This document shows positions 35,083 to 44,869 of a stretch of 64,000 nucleotides of DNA, piece after piece. Below the pieces are notes generated by a model. The model saw only the letters and a program-made list of their open reading frames with translations. It did no database searches and had not been told where the DNA came from. Position numbers and translations under genes: made by a program. This DNA is from Eurosta solidaginis (Eukaryota > Arthropoda > Insecta > Diptera > Tephritidae): assembly GCF_040869045.1 (NCBI RefSeq), contig NC_090323.1, forward strand, positions 38,868,066 through 38,932,065, in the 5' to 3' direction. Position 1 is the stretch's first letter, and each line of letters opens with the position of its first letter.

Positions 35083-35730
35083 TTTACGTATATACTGTAA
35101 ATGTATTGAATTTTTTCTTAAAATTTTACTTTAAAAAATTTTTTTTTTAAACTGGGCGTGTTCTTCATCAGATTTTGCTAATTTTTATTAAGCACATATA
35201 TAGTAATAGGAGTAATGGTCCTGCCAAATTTCATCATATCTTCAACGGCTGCGAAATTACAGCTTTCAAAACTTTGAAATTACGTTCTTTTAAAAGTGGG
35301 CGGTGCCACGCCCGTTGTCCAAAATTGTACTAATTATCGATTCTGCATCATAAGGTCAACCCACCTACCAAGTTTCATCGCTTTATCCGACTTTGGTAAT
35401 GAATTATCGCCCTTTTCGATTTTTCCAAATTTTCGATATCGAAAAAGTGGGCGTGGTTATAGTCCGATATCGTTCATTTTAAATAGCGATCTGAGATGAG
35501 TGCCCAGGAACCTACATAACAATTTTATTAAGATACCTCAAAATTTACTCAAGTTATCGTGTTAACGGACAGACGGACGGACGGACATGGCTCAATCAAA
35601 TTTTTTTTTGATGCTGATGATTTTGATATATGGAAGTCTATATCTATCTCGATTCCTATATACCTGTACAACCAACCGTTATCCAATCAAAGTTAATACA
35701 CTCTGTGTGCAAAGCACGCTGAGTATAAAA

Positions 35731-36240
35731 AGTAAGGAAGGCTATGTTCGGGTGTAACCGAACAATACATACGTAACTGTGCACTTGAAACGCTGTTGTT
35801 GTTTGCTTTGTGTTGCAAGTGTTATACGGCTGTCCAATCTTATTAATATTAAAATGCGAAGTTTTGGATGTTTGGATGTCCGGACGTTTGTCTTTGCGAC
35901 CCAAGCACACAAGAGCGGCTGGACGGATTCGGATGAAATTTGGCACACATATATCCAATAATGTAGAAGGATCTACTAGCTATATGTTTCTGAAAGGGGG
36001 AGAGGTCCACGCCCCTTAGGAACAGTTATAACTTAGTTATATTTTTTCGTCTTTGTGACTGAATTACGCCAGAACGACTGCACGGATTTTGATGACATTT
36101 GGGACGCAGATAGATAATAGTCTACTGGCTAAAACTTTTCTGAAATGAAAAGGGGAGCCGGGCGACGAACCCTCGAGCAATTACTTTTTAATCATTTTTA
36201 CGCATTATAACTTTAAGTATACTGACCTGCACCAATATTA
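35731..36240 (-). mobile_element. HINE-like 3' end and attached repeat
   Basis: AAGTAAGGAAGGCTATGTTCG with the same GTTCGG/CCGAAC hairpin abuts the 5' end of HINE-1 copy c. Further on, GTCCGGACGTTTGTC and GAAATTTGGCACACATAT resemble rolling-circle element interiors, and the family differs from HINE-1. The far boundary is unknown. Confidence 0.5.
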
Positions 36241-36298
36241 CAAACTCAATGGGTCAAATAAGTCGTGGGCTTGCAAAGTCAACACCTGCCGTCACTCT

Positions 36299-36320
36299 CC
36301 CCCCCCCCCCCCCCCCCCCC
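36299..36320. repeat. Poly-C tract (22 C)
   Basis: An uninterrupted run of 22 C just before the minisatellite. Such runs are uncommon in fly DNA, and the length may be an assembly or sequencing artefact. Confidence 0.8.
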
Positions 36321-36344
36321 TATCAGCTTCTGGTGCAAAATCCC

Positions 36345-36740
36345 GTCATTTCGGGAGTATTTGGGGATCCTTCCGGAAACACCTATGGATGATTTTCGGG
36401 GTTTTTTCTGGACTATATCTGGGTCATTTCAGGACTTTTACGGGATCCTTTCTAGATGGTTCTCGGGATCCCGTCAGGGTCATTTCGGTACTACTTCGTG
36501 AACATTTCGGGACCTTTCCCGTATCATTTCTGGATGGTTTTCGGGATCCCGTCTGGGTCACTTGGGGACCCTTCCGGAATCATTTGTGGATGGTTTTCGT
36601 GATTCCGTCAGGGTAATTTCGGGACTTTTTCGGGACTATTTTGGGATCACTTTGGGACTCTTCCGGGATCATTTCTGGATAGTTTTCGCAATCCGTCTGG
36701 GATCCCGTCAGGGTTATTTTGGGAACTTCTCGGGAATGGG
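36345..36740 (+). repeat. CGGGATC-rich minisatellite, block 1
   Basis: Imperfect units of about 80-100 bp are built from CATTTCTGGATGGTTTTCGGG, ATCCCGTCAGGGTCATTTCG and GGACCCTTCCGG. The same family, in the same orientation, resumes at 38515-39690. Open frames through it (for example 36562-37008) are by-products of the repeat. Confidence 0.85.
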
Positions 36741-37320
36741 ATTATGGCAGATGCGCGGCTGGTTGAAGTCCTTCTCAAAACAAAATCCAATATCCCCACC
36801 AGCCAAGAAATTCGCTGGACCAAGCAACGAAGGAAGAAGATTAAAAATTGTGATATCTACAGGAGCGGCCATACAAATAAGCGCAGAGCCGGAATCGTGG
36901 TGGGAGAGGGACTTTGTTGCTAAGTACTGGTGTTCACGTCTCGCCGCTATCCGAATAAAAGCAAAAATTTTCAATATATCATTCACCGACAGAGGAGAAA
37001 GACAATGAGGTGAAAGGTGCCTTCTATGAACGTTTAGAATGCACACGCGAGCGCTGCCCCCGACATGAAAATGGTCATATCCAGCATGAGGTTCATGCAT
37101 AAAAATATACATGTAGCTACATGGTTGTCCTCCGATCGAAATACACGCAATCAGATCTTGTGGTAGACGGGCGGCATGCCTCTAGTGTTTTAGGTTTTAG
37201 ATGTGCTCACAATACGAGGGCCTTACCTCGACTTAGAGCATTATATCGTCGCAGCCAAGGAAATCTATACGTCGAAAGGCTGCAATGAAAATCCTCCAGC
37301 TAGCCCTTATGTCAGGGTGG
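36741..37320 (+). pseudogene. RTE-clade LINE endonuclease remnant
   Basis: Pieces of an apurinic-type endonuclease appear in successive frames: ADARLVEVLLKTKSNI, SQEIRWTKQ, NCDIYRSGHTNKR and GIVVGEGL. Next come RLAAIRIKAKIFNISF, PTEEKDNEVKGAFYERLE and CPRH, then after a gap TIRGPYLDLEHYIVAAK near 37205-37260. The order and the DxxHY-type end fit an RTE endonuclease. At least two frameshifts, an in-frame stop and an internal deletion (about 37090-37195) make it a pseudogene. The 3' ends of RTE elements are at 23110-23617 and 52930-53440. Confidence 0.75.
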
Positions 37321-38514
37321 CCAAGCCAGGATGTCAGGGTGGCCAAGCCAGGATCAGCTCACCACGGCTGTTCCCTGGCTACCCAGTGGAATGATAAATA
37401 CACTTATTTTTGGTATACTTTCAAATTTAGCACCAAAATAGTGCAATGTTAAAGTGTTTGGTGTGATTGACCATAATTTTAATTTTTTATGTAGAATAAC
37501 ACCACAAAGTGCTGTTTTGACACCAAATGTTAAATGAGTGTAATTTCTTCCACATAAAAATATATTTCTATTAAAAAAAAAAATCGGTAAGGCCAAAATC
37601 AACATGATGGGTCAAAAGGTGACTGTCGCCCGAAAAATCTTGGTAAACTTCTTGAAGTTAATAGATCCTAAAAGTAGCAAACTACTTAGAACCCCAAGGT
37701 TGTTTATGTAAATCTTCGTTTTAGACTCAGAAGTCACATTATCCCAATCGGGATTATGGCACCTCATAAGCAGTGATATAATCTCAAGTAAAAAACTTGG
37801 GGCTATGCCATTTGGGATTATGTCATGTATATAACCGCACGTGTTTCTTTATGTTTTAGATTCTTTAACAAGACAATGGCCCTAATGATTAGAAAATAAA
37901 GTTTTGTTTTTTATAGACTTAACATACATTTTTAAGTTGTTTTCATACAAAATTTCTGAAAACTTGAAGAAAAAACGTTTCCTTATTTATATTTATTCTC
38001 ACGGCTCAGTGGCAAACTAAATTAATTTCTCGTTAGCAATTCTTTTGTGTTCTTTTCAGTTGAATAAACAAAGGAATTAGTAATTAAAACCCTCTGTTCG
38101 CTAGATAATATTTACTTTCTAATTAAAAAAATATTTCATACAGAGAAGAATTAGCGTGTGATCCGATTGCTATGGCGTCCAGTAAAATTTTAGGTAATGG
38201 CCAATGGTCACCAAATTACTTTGTCGCAAATATTTCGCTTTATCAGACTTCCAAACGTTCGTCGTGCAATATCAAGTTATAGGTACATCGTACAAAGGAA
38301 ATAACGTCTTGATATGTTTCCTGTAACGATCTCGAAAAGAAGCCGTAAGTGATTACGAGATAGTCCTTAAAGCTGGGAAAAAATTTCGAAATTATGCCGC
38401 AACATCCCGTATTTGATCACGAAACAGTCATGAAATGATTCCTATAGGATTCTTAAAAAACTTAAATCTAAAACGAAATAATACAGCAATGATTGAGAAA
38501 TAATAAATAATCCA
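37321..38514. other. AT-rich intergenic DNA, possible small MITE
   Basis: No gene. At 37410-37560, TAGCACCAAAATAGTGCAATG and TTTGACACCAAATGTTAAATG give loosely palindromic ACACCAAA/TTTGGTGT words, perhaps a small decayed MITE. The remainder shows nothing specific. Confidence 0.35.
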
Positions 38515-39690
38515 AAGTTGTGCCGTCAGGGTCATTTCGGGAATATTGCGGGATTATCAAAGGTCCCCATTTCCGGCATCATTTCTGGACGGTTTTCGGG
38601 AGTCCGACCTGGATTCCTTCGAGGTAATGCCGGGACTTTTTCAGTACTACTCCGGGATCATTTGGGGACCCTTCAGGATTGATTTCTGGATGGTTTTCGG
38701 AAGCCGTGTGGGGGTAATTTCGGGACTTTTCTGGTCCATTTCAGGAATCATTTAGGAACCCTTCCGAGATCATTTCTGGAGTCGTACGGGATCCCGTCGT
38801 GGTCATTTCAGAATTTTTTCGGGATCATTTCTGGATCCTTGCGGGATACTATCGGGTTCATTACAGGACTTTTTCGGAACTATTTCGGGATCATTTCTGG
38901 ATGGGTTTCGGGATCCGTCCGGCATCCCGTCGGGGTTATTTGGGGAATTTTTCTGAACTATTTCGGGATCATTTGCGTACCCTGCAGAGATCAATTCTGC
39001 ATAGTTTTCGGGATCTGTCCGGCATCCCTACGGGATAATTTCGGGACTATTTAGGGATCATTTTGGGACCCTTCAGGGATAATTTCTGAATGATTTTCGG
39101 GATTCCGTCGGAGCTATTTCGGGACTATTCCGTGATCATTTGGGGATCCTTCCGGTACCATTTCTGGATGGATTTCGAGATCCCGTTAGGGTAATTTCAG
39201 AACTTTTTCGGGATGATTTTGAGACCCTTCCGTCATCATTTCTGGATGATTTCCGCGACCCGTCTGGGATCCCGTCAGAGTCATTTCGGGACTCTTTCGC
39301 GATCATTTCTGGATAGTTTTCGGAATCCATCTGCGATCCCGTCGGGGTTATTTCGGGACATTTTCAGAACCCTTCAGGATCATTTCTGGATCCCGTCTGG
39401 GTCATTTCGGGATTATGTGGGTACTCTTCCGGCATCATTTCTGGATAGTTTTCGGGATCCGTCTATGTCGGGATAGTTTAGGGACCCTTCCGGGATATTT
39501 TCTGGATGTTTGAGATCCGTCCGAGAGCCCGTCAGGGTAATTCCGGAACTTTTTCGGGACTATTTCCCTTAAGGGATCAATTCTGTGTAGCTCTCTGGAT
39601 CAGTTTACAAACGTGTCGTTGCCATTTCGGGACTTTTTTGATACTATTCCGGCAACTTTTGGAGTATTTGTTTTTAAATTAACTAAATTT
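38515..39690 (+). repeat. CGGGATC-rich minisatellite, block 2
   Basis: About a dozen diverged units with GGATCATTTCTGGAT, TTTTCGGGATCCGTC and GGTTATTTCGGGAC phrases, as in block 1. Several overlapping ORFs on both strands result from the repeat and are not genes. Confidence 0.85.
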
Positions 39691-39699
39691 TTCCATTTT

Positions 39700-39893
39700 T
39701 TTAAATTTTCGACATCGAAAAAGTAGGCGTGGTTATCGTCCGATTTCGCTTATTTTCAATTTCTGGGTCAAGATAAGCCCGTATATCGTATATATGTATT
39801 TGGTGAAGATATCTCAATATTTTCTCAAGTTATCGTGTCAACGGACGCGGAGACAGACGGACCGTGTGTTCAAGTACAGCTGGGTATAAAAAT
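39700..39893 (-). mobile_element. HINE-2 element, 5' fragment
   Basis: On the minus strand it starts TATACCCAGCTGTACTTG, then a GTCCGTCTGTCT tract and a CCACGCCTAC box, the 5' end of the family seen complete at 49738-50639. The rest is missing. Confidence 0.75.
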
Positions 39894-40696
39894 ATCATTT
39901 ATTGCTTAAGAGTTTTGTTGCAATACAAAATTAATTTGCCCATTAAAGATCAGTAAATCATCCGCAAGCTTCGCGCTCATTGGGTTGCAAAGCTCGTCTA
40001 ATAGCGCGAGAAGCATGCGTGTTGCATGCAGCTAAGCGTGCAAGTTTGTAATTCATGTTTTTTGCTTCTATTAATTTGTTTCTTGTTTTCTTTTTCTCCT
40101 TTTAATTGTTGATTTGTTTTGCAAATTCCACAAGTATTTTATTTTTTTAAATTCTTTAATTTCAATTTAGCTCCGCCCATACCTCAAACAACTGCAACCG
40201 CGCCTGCTGGCTGTCAAAGTCTAACACAAATCCTGCCCGCCCCTTCTTGGCGCTATCTAACAAAACGTTGCAAGCAGCAGGCTCATTTGCAGTTATTTGC
40301 AACAAAACGATTTTCATGTTAAACTATCATTCGCAAGCAGTAAATGCAACTCTGTTGATAGCACATAAATAATAAATACATTTTTTGTATAATGTAAAAA
40401 TAAAATTAAAATTCTTTTTTAATAATTTCTTTATTTTATGTTGCATTCTAATTCTGCTTGCACTTCTAATTTGTTGTTTGTCTGCCTACATATTATTTTG
40501 CCGTTTTATTCACCTACGATGATTAATCATTCATTTGTTTGTTGTTGAAAAAAATTATGACAGTAATTGCATGGAAAATCTTGTAATTAAAGATATTGGA
40601 GTCTCTATTAGAAGAGCAATTAGACCGCCGACAGTGATGGCAAATGATGACTCGTTTTAGAGTCATTTAAAATATGAGACTGAGAGATCACAATAT
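39894..40696. other. Mostly single-copy DNA with a possible terminal exon
   Basis: A pyrimidine-rich acceptor-like sequence TTTAATTTCAATTTAG ends at 40170. It is followed by an open frame to 40322 (LAPPIPQTTATAPAG...KRFSC), then a stop and AATAAA at 40371-40376. That is the layout of a last exon. No upstream exon was found, and the peptide matches nothing I know. Confidence 0.2.
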
Positions 40697-41019
40697 TGTT
40701 ACAAATATTAGCAAAACTAAGGGGTGCTGCTATCTCTAAGCCGATGCTAAGCAGTGACGCGAATTCACATCAATAATTCAATCATTATGTATCTACATAA
40801 ACGAAACAATAATTGCGTCTACACATATGTACCATGTACGTATACGAGCAGCGGAGATTCAATGCACAAACACATGCATATATCTGAGATACTCCTGAAA
40901 GTATGCAATGAGAAAAGCTATAAAATTGTGCAATTGTAGTTACAGCTGAGAAGTTTGAGAGCTGATGGACTAGTAGATTCTGGAAGCGCCTAGAAGATGC
41001 GAACATTGAAATCAAAGAG

Positions 41020-41058
41020 TATAAAAGGCAACAAGTGTAGAGGCGCTGGAATTCAGTT
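41020..41058 (+). promoter_or_regulatory. LTR promoter: TATA box and initiator
   Basis: TATAAAAGG at 41020-41028, and an arthropod-type initiator TCAGTT at 41053-41058, about 33 bp downstream. The same pair is conserved in the solo LTR copies. Confidence 0.7.
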
Positions 41059-41202
41059 TGATTTGAGATTTCGATTAAGACGCTACCTAGCGAGCAAGAG
41101 CAGTATTATTTTGAATATTAGAGTTTCATTTGAGCTATAAATCAGTTTGGTTCTTAAGCAAGCTATTCGTTGCACAGTTTGAGTGTTATTGTGAAGTTCT
41201 TT

Positions 41203-41208
41203 AATAAA
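41203..41208 (+). terminator. LTR polyadenylation signal
   Basis: AATAAA in CTTTAATAAAGGCC, downstream of the predicted start site and retained in the 3' LTR remnant near 44185. It probably marks the R/U5 end. Confidence 0.65.
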
Positions 41209-41312
41209 GGCCATTTTGCATTATTACATATTGGAGTTATTTATTCAACAGGTTAGTGATTCGAACTTAGCAAAAGGGCAAATAAGAGAACTGCAAGTAA
41301 ATTCGTTACAAT

Positions 41313-41323
41313 TGGTGTCAGAA
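41313..41323 (+). other. Primer binding site, tRNA-Leu type
   Basis: TGGTGTCAGAA begins 2 bp after the LTR. It complements the 3' end (TTCTGACACCA) that I recall for insect tRNA-Leu. The match ends after 11 bases (AAGG follows where GTGG would be expected). Confidence 0.7.
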
Positions 41324-41361
41324 AAGGAACTGTTGAATAAATTCCAGAGGACAACAAGGAC

Positions 41362-42882
41362 ATGGCAAAGTTCAGTGAATTGAAGATCTACCAACTGAAG
41401 AAGGAGTTGGAGAGCCGTGGATTGAATACAAGCGGCGTTAAACTCGAACTTCAGGTACGGCTAAGAGAGGCAATGGAAGCAGAAGGAATTGATGTGGACG
41501 AGTATGTCTTTTATCCTGATGGGGACGAGACAACAACAAATATTGAAGAGAAAAACGAAACATCGCAGACAGTTACGTGCACAGAGTTGAACATGATTTT
41601 GGCTGCAATATCTGCTCCAACATCGACAATGTCATCTCAACTAGAAGAACAGAAAACGTATATGTCATCTCAACTAGAAGAACAGAAAACATATATGTCA
41701 TCACAGATGGAATCCCAAGAGACACGTATTACATCCAAGATGGAAACTCAACTGGCAGAACAGAAGACATATATGGTATCCCAAATGGAATCACAGGAGA
41801 CACGTATATCCGAAATGTCGTCACAAATAACATCCAGGATTGAAACACAGGAGGCACGTATATCCGAAATGTCGTCACAAATAGCATCCAGGATTGAAGC
41901 ACAGGAGGCACGTATATCCGAAATGTCGGGACAAATTTCAGCACAGGTATCATCGCAGATCTCTGTACAACTAGAAGCCCGTATGGACGAAAAAATAATG
42001 CAGTTTGAGAACAAAATCGAGGCTGAGGTAGATGCTTTAAAAGGTCGTATACAGGAGCTGCAACTAAATCGCCCAGTTATTTCAGCAAGCAATACGAAGG
42101 TAAAAACACCATCCTTTGACGGTTCTGTTCCTTTCCAGGTCTTTAAGCTACAGTTTGAGAAGACCGCAGCAGTGAACAACTGGAATGTGGAAGATAAAGT
42201 TGCCGCACTCTTCGTAGCATTGAAAGGACCAGCTGCCGAAATCTTACAGACTATTCCAGAGTACGAACGGAACAGTTATGACGCATTGATGGCTGCTGTA
42301 GAACGGCGATACGGAAGCGAACACAGGAAACAGATATACCAAATGGAGTTGCTGAACCGCTTCCAAAAGCTTGGTGAAACATTGCAAGAGTTTGCGTCGG
42401 ATATTGAAAGGCTAGCACATTTAGCGAATGCGGACGCACCCGTGGAATACACTGAAAGGGTAAAGATTCAGAGCTTTATAAATGGCATGCGATACGTCGA
42501 AACAAAGCGAGCTACATACGCAAACCCAAAGCCAACATTCGCAGAAACGGTGTCACAAGCTCTGATTCAGGAAACAGCGTCGCTTCTGTGTAAGCCAGTT
42601 TTCAAAGCACGCCGTGTGGAAATAGAAAGGCCAGAGTGGGTAGACACAATTTTGGAAGCACTGAAAGGATCTCAACAGAAGAATGCTGGAGTTATTAAAT
42701 GTTTCAAGTGCGGCAACCCAGGTCACATTGCACGTCATTGCGATCTTGGTCCTAATAGTTCCAACAATGTGGGTGGCCGTAAACGCAAAGCTGGCGGAAA
42801 TGAGCAAGAGCGTGTTGGATGTAAAGAACGAAAACTTGCCCCGGCTATTGAATGTCCTGTGATATCTGTGTCGCAAATTTGA
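41362..42882 (+). CDS. gag: Gag polyprotein of the Ty3/gypsy element
   Basis: A 506-residue open frame. Residues 5-39 form a SAP-like helix-turn-helix (LKIYQLKKELESRGLNTSG), a DNA-binding motif that I recall from several insect gypsy and Pao Gag proteins. Residues 85-235 are a Gln/Glu/Ser-rich coiled coil of in-frame tandem units (33-bp and 54-bp repeats; EARISEMSSQIASRIE type). About 245-420 is the capsid-like region (PSFDGSVPFQVFKLQFE, FQKLGETLQEFASDIERL). A nucleocapsid zinc knuckle CFKCGNPGHIARHC lies at 447-460, followed by a basic KRK patch. The start is the first ATG after the primer site. The TGA at 42880 is followed without a frame change by the protease. It may still be translatable and is the only intact retroelement ORF here. 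Confidence 0.9.
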   Translation: MAKFSELKIYQLKKELESRGLNTSGVKLELQVRLREAMEAEGIDVDEYVFYPDGDETTTNIEEKNETSQTVTCTELNMILAAISAPTSTMSSQLEEQKTYMSSQLEEQKTYMSSQMESQETRITSKMETQLAEQKTYMVSQMESQETRISEMSSQITSRIETQEARISEMSSQIASRIEAQEARISEMSGQISAQVSSQISVQLEARMDEKIMQFENKIEAEVDALKGRIQELQLNRPVISASNTKVKTPSFDGSVPFQVFKLQFEKTAAVNNWNVEDKVAALFVALKGPAAEILQTIPEYERNSYDALMAAVERRYGSEHRKQIYQMELLNRFQKLGETLQEFASDIERLAHLANADAPVEYTERVKIQSFINGMRYVETKRATYANPKPTFAETVSQALIQETASLLCKPVFKARRVEIERPEWVDTILEALKGSQQKNAGVIKCFKCGNPGHIARHCDLGPNSSNNVGGRKRKAGGNEQERVGCKERKLAPAIECPVISVSQI

Positions 42883-43430
42883 AGGAAATCAAGCAGTCCT
42901 ACCGTGAGAGGGAATGTGGATGGTACAGAACGTGTACTGACTGTAGATACGGGCGCATCTCATTCCTTGATCCGATCTGACTTGGTCAACAGGAGAATAA
43001 AACCGTTACCTGGAGCAAAGTTGCGTACGGTCACTGGCGAGCATAACCAAGTTCAGGGAGAAGTGATATGTGAAGTCTTGATTGGAAAGGTAACGGTTCT
43101 ACACAAATTCGTTGTGGCGAAGATCGTTGAAGAAGTCATATTGGGAGTGGACTTCTTGGTTGACCATGACATCAAGATCGATATGCAGAGAAGGGTGATG
43201 CATTATAAGAACCAGGATGTGCCAATTAACTTCAGCTTGGAAAAAGGTTTCAGCAGTAATCGAGTACTGGTGGAGAAAAGTCGACAAAGGCCACGAAAGT
43301 CAAAGGTAAAAGTTGATGAAACGAATGGGCCAAACGAAGCGAAATCAAAAGTACCTGCGAGAAAAACACCGGCATTGACAAACCCAAATGGACGCACTAA
43401 AACGACTGCAAGAATTTTGCAGGAAGCATG
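42883..43430 (+). pseudogene. Retropepsin-like protease domain (pol N terminus)
   Basis: This continues in the gag frame after a single TGA. It contains TVDTGASHSLI (the catalytic DTG), EVICEVLIGKVTVLHKFVV, and ILGVDFLVDHDIKID, the second conserved protease motif. The linker that follows (from about 43200) begins NQDVPINFSLEKGF. Translation would require stop-codon readthrough, or the TGA is a mutation of a sense codon in a fused gag-pol frame. The frame is lost at the start of the second duplicated linker unit near 43430. Confidence 0.8.
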
Positions 43431-43660
43431 CGTTATGAGAACCAGGATATACCACTTAACTTCAGTTTGCGGAAAGGATTCAGTAGTAATCGAGTACTGG
43501 TGGAGAAGACTCGACAAAAACCACGGAAGTCAAAGGCAAAGGTTAATAGGTCGAATGGGCCAAATAAAGCAAAACCAAAAGTACCTGCGAGAGAAACACT
43601 GGCATTGACAAAACCTAAAAGACGCAGGAAAACGAAGCAACAAATTTCCGAGAAAGAATG
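43209..43660 (+). repeat. 230-bp tandem duplication in the pol linker
   Basis: GAACCAGGAT occurs at 43209 and 43439. About 200 bp after each are homologous (around 85 percent), encoding NFSLxKGFSSNRVLVEK and basic RPRKSK-type segments. The period of 230 is not a multiple of three, so the second unit is in another frame. Confidence 0.9.
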
Positions 43661-44096
43661 CGAGGGTAGTTTCAAGCCGGAGCGCACTACTGTTGTGAAA
43701 CGTGGGAACGATACTGATTATGCGATGCCAATTCGTCAAGCGCCAGCTCTGCGAAGTAGTTCATTGGCCAAGCAACAGAGTGCGAGGGAACGATCCAGGA
43801 TAATGAGTAGTAAGATGAAACACAGGTACGACAAGGAAAATAATTTGGAAGGTTTCCGGGAGGGAGATTTGGTACTGCTATACAACCCTTACCGGCGGAA
43901 AGGTGTTCCATCCAAATATCGGTGCAGTTGGGAAGGCCCGTACAGAGTTGTGAAGACGATCAGTGGTGTCGTCTACCGCATACAAGCAATTGGGATATCA
44001 CGAAATAAAAGAGTGGTACATTTGGCGATGCTAGCAGCGTTTAGATCGAGAGATTTGTCTGATCGGGACGAGCGAGCAAGAGCAGTATTATTTTGA
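43428..44096 (+). pseudogene. Integrase C-terminal fragment after a pol deletion
   Basis: The frame begins in the second linker unit and then jumps (about 43680-43790) into the C-terminal end of a gypsy integrase: MKHRYDKENNLEGFREGD, LVLLYNPYRRKGVPSKYRC, WEGPYRVVKTISGVVYRIQ and KRVVHLAMLAAFRSRD. Reverse transcriptase, RNase H and the integrase DDE core are missing. The frame runs into R/U5-side LTR sequence (44072 on) and ends there, so the natural pol stop, the polypurine tract and U3 are also lost. Confidence 0.8.
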
Positions 44097-44292
44097 ATAG
44101 TAGAGTTTCATTTGAGCTATCAATCAGTTTGGTTATTAAGCAAGCTATTCGTTGCACAGTTTGAGTGTTATTGTGAAGTACTTTAATAAAGGCCATTTTG
44201 CATTATTACATATTGGAGTTATTTATTCAACAGTTTAGTGATTCGAACTTAGCAAAAGGGCAAATAAGAGAATTGCAAGTAAATTCATTGCA
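44072..44292 (+). repeat. 3' LTR remnant (last 221 bp)
   Basis: Matches 41089-41310 of the 5' LTR with about a dozen differences (for example CATTGCA for CGTTACA at the end). The first 392 bp or so of LTR are missing. Divergence between the two indicates the insertion is not very recent. Confidence 0.9.
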
Positions 44293-44869
44293 ATATCTAG
44301 TAAATAAATTTAGTTTATCCTCTTTCCAGTTCCAATTTATTTATGATGATTCCAATCTGACGTATGTTGTGTAATAGTAGGCTGAGTGACACTCAGTGAG
44401 TGTGCTTGTCATAATTAGTGTATTCATAAGTGTCATAACACGTCATATTATCATAATGTTGTAAATTATCCAATGGTCGCCCACTATTCGACATACTCGC
44501 AAAATTAATTTCTGTTATTGAGTTTTCTTGACAGTTGCTTTGCAGAGTCGCTTTGTATGACAGCTTGTAGAACTGCTCGGCCTAAAGATCAGCTGATATC
44601 TGTGCTTGGTGCAGGTGTCATACACTTTTCAGTTATTTGGATAAACAAGGAATCTCATATCGGTTTTTATTTCGTATTTCGAGGGAAGCGGAGGAATTCT
44701 TATTCCCCCTTTTTTACCCTAAAGTCCGAAACATCTCCATAATTTAACTAACCTAATGTACTCACGTAAAGTTTATTTAATTAAATTATCCGTTTAAACG
44801 ATTCTGGGCGTCCTAAAAACCGTTAGTCGCTTCTACTTTTGCCATTCGGCGCTTTTTAAAAATTCAAAA
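44293..44869. other. Intergenic, no gene recognised
   Basis: AT-rich. CACTCAGTGAGTGTG at about 44391 is a short palindrome. The 74-residue frame at 44518-44742 has no motif. Confidence 0.35.

Larger units (their letters stand above)
32824..35727 (-). mobile_element. HINE-1 element, copy c, split by a Helitron
   Basis: Begins AACAAGTAAGGAAGGCTAA and ends GCACGCTGAGTATA on the reverse strand. The minisatellite has collapsed to a single unit near 32940-33030. A plus-strand Helitron (33530-35082) is inserted in the GCCACGCCC block. The Helitron insertion is therefore younger than this HINE-1. Confidence 0.85.
40697..41310 (+). repeat. 5' LTR, 614 bp
   Basis: Ends TGTTACAAATATTAG and AAATTCGTTACA (TG...CA). 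Homologous to solo LTRs at 4851-5469 and 50817-51495. It contains a TATA box, initiator and AATAAA in the expected U3-R-U5 order. Confidence 0.95.
40697..44292 (+). mobile_element. Ty3/gypsy LTR retrotransposon, internally deleted
   Basis: Order: 5' LTR (40697-41310), tRNA-Leu-type primer site (41313), gag (41362-42882), protease, a duplicated linker, integrase C terminus, 3' LTR remnant (44072-44292). Reverse transcriptase, RNase H and most of integrase are absent, as is the U3 part of the 3' LTR. The element is flanked by ATAT (40693-40696 and 44293-44296), so it inserted as a unit and decayed by internal deletion or was copied as a deleted template. It cannot move on its own. Confidence 0.9.

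Noticed and set aside
36265..36616. Proline- and glycine-rich ORFs
   Set aside because: They derive from the poly-C tract and the CGGGATC minisatellite, not from coding constraint.
36562..37112. 148- and 132-residue ORFs as genes
   Set aside because: The sequence encodes pieces of an RTE endonuclease in three different plus frames; these ORFs only partly coincide with them.
41729..42179. Minus-strand ORFs opposite gag
   Set aside because: They are antisense shadows of the in-frame gag repeats.
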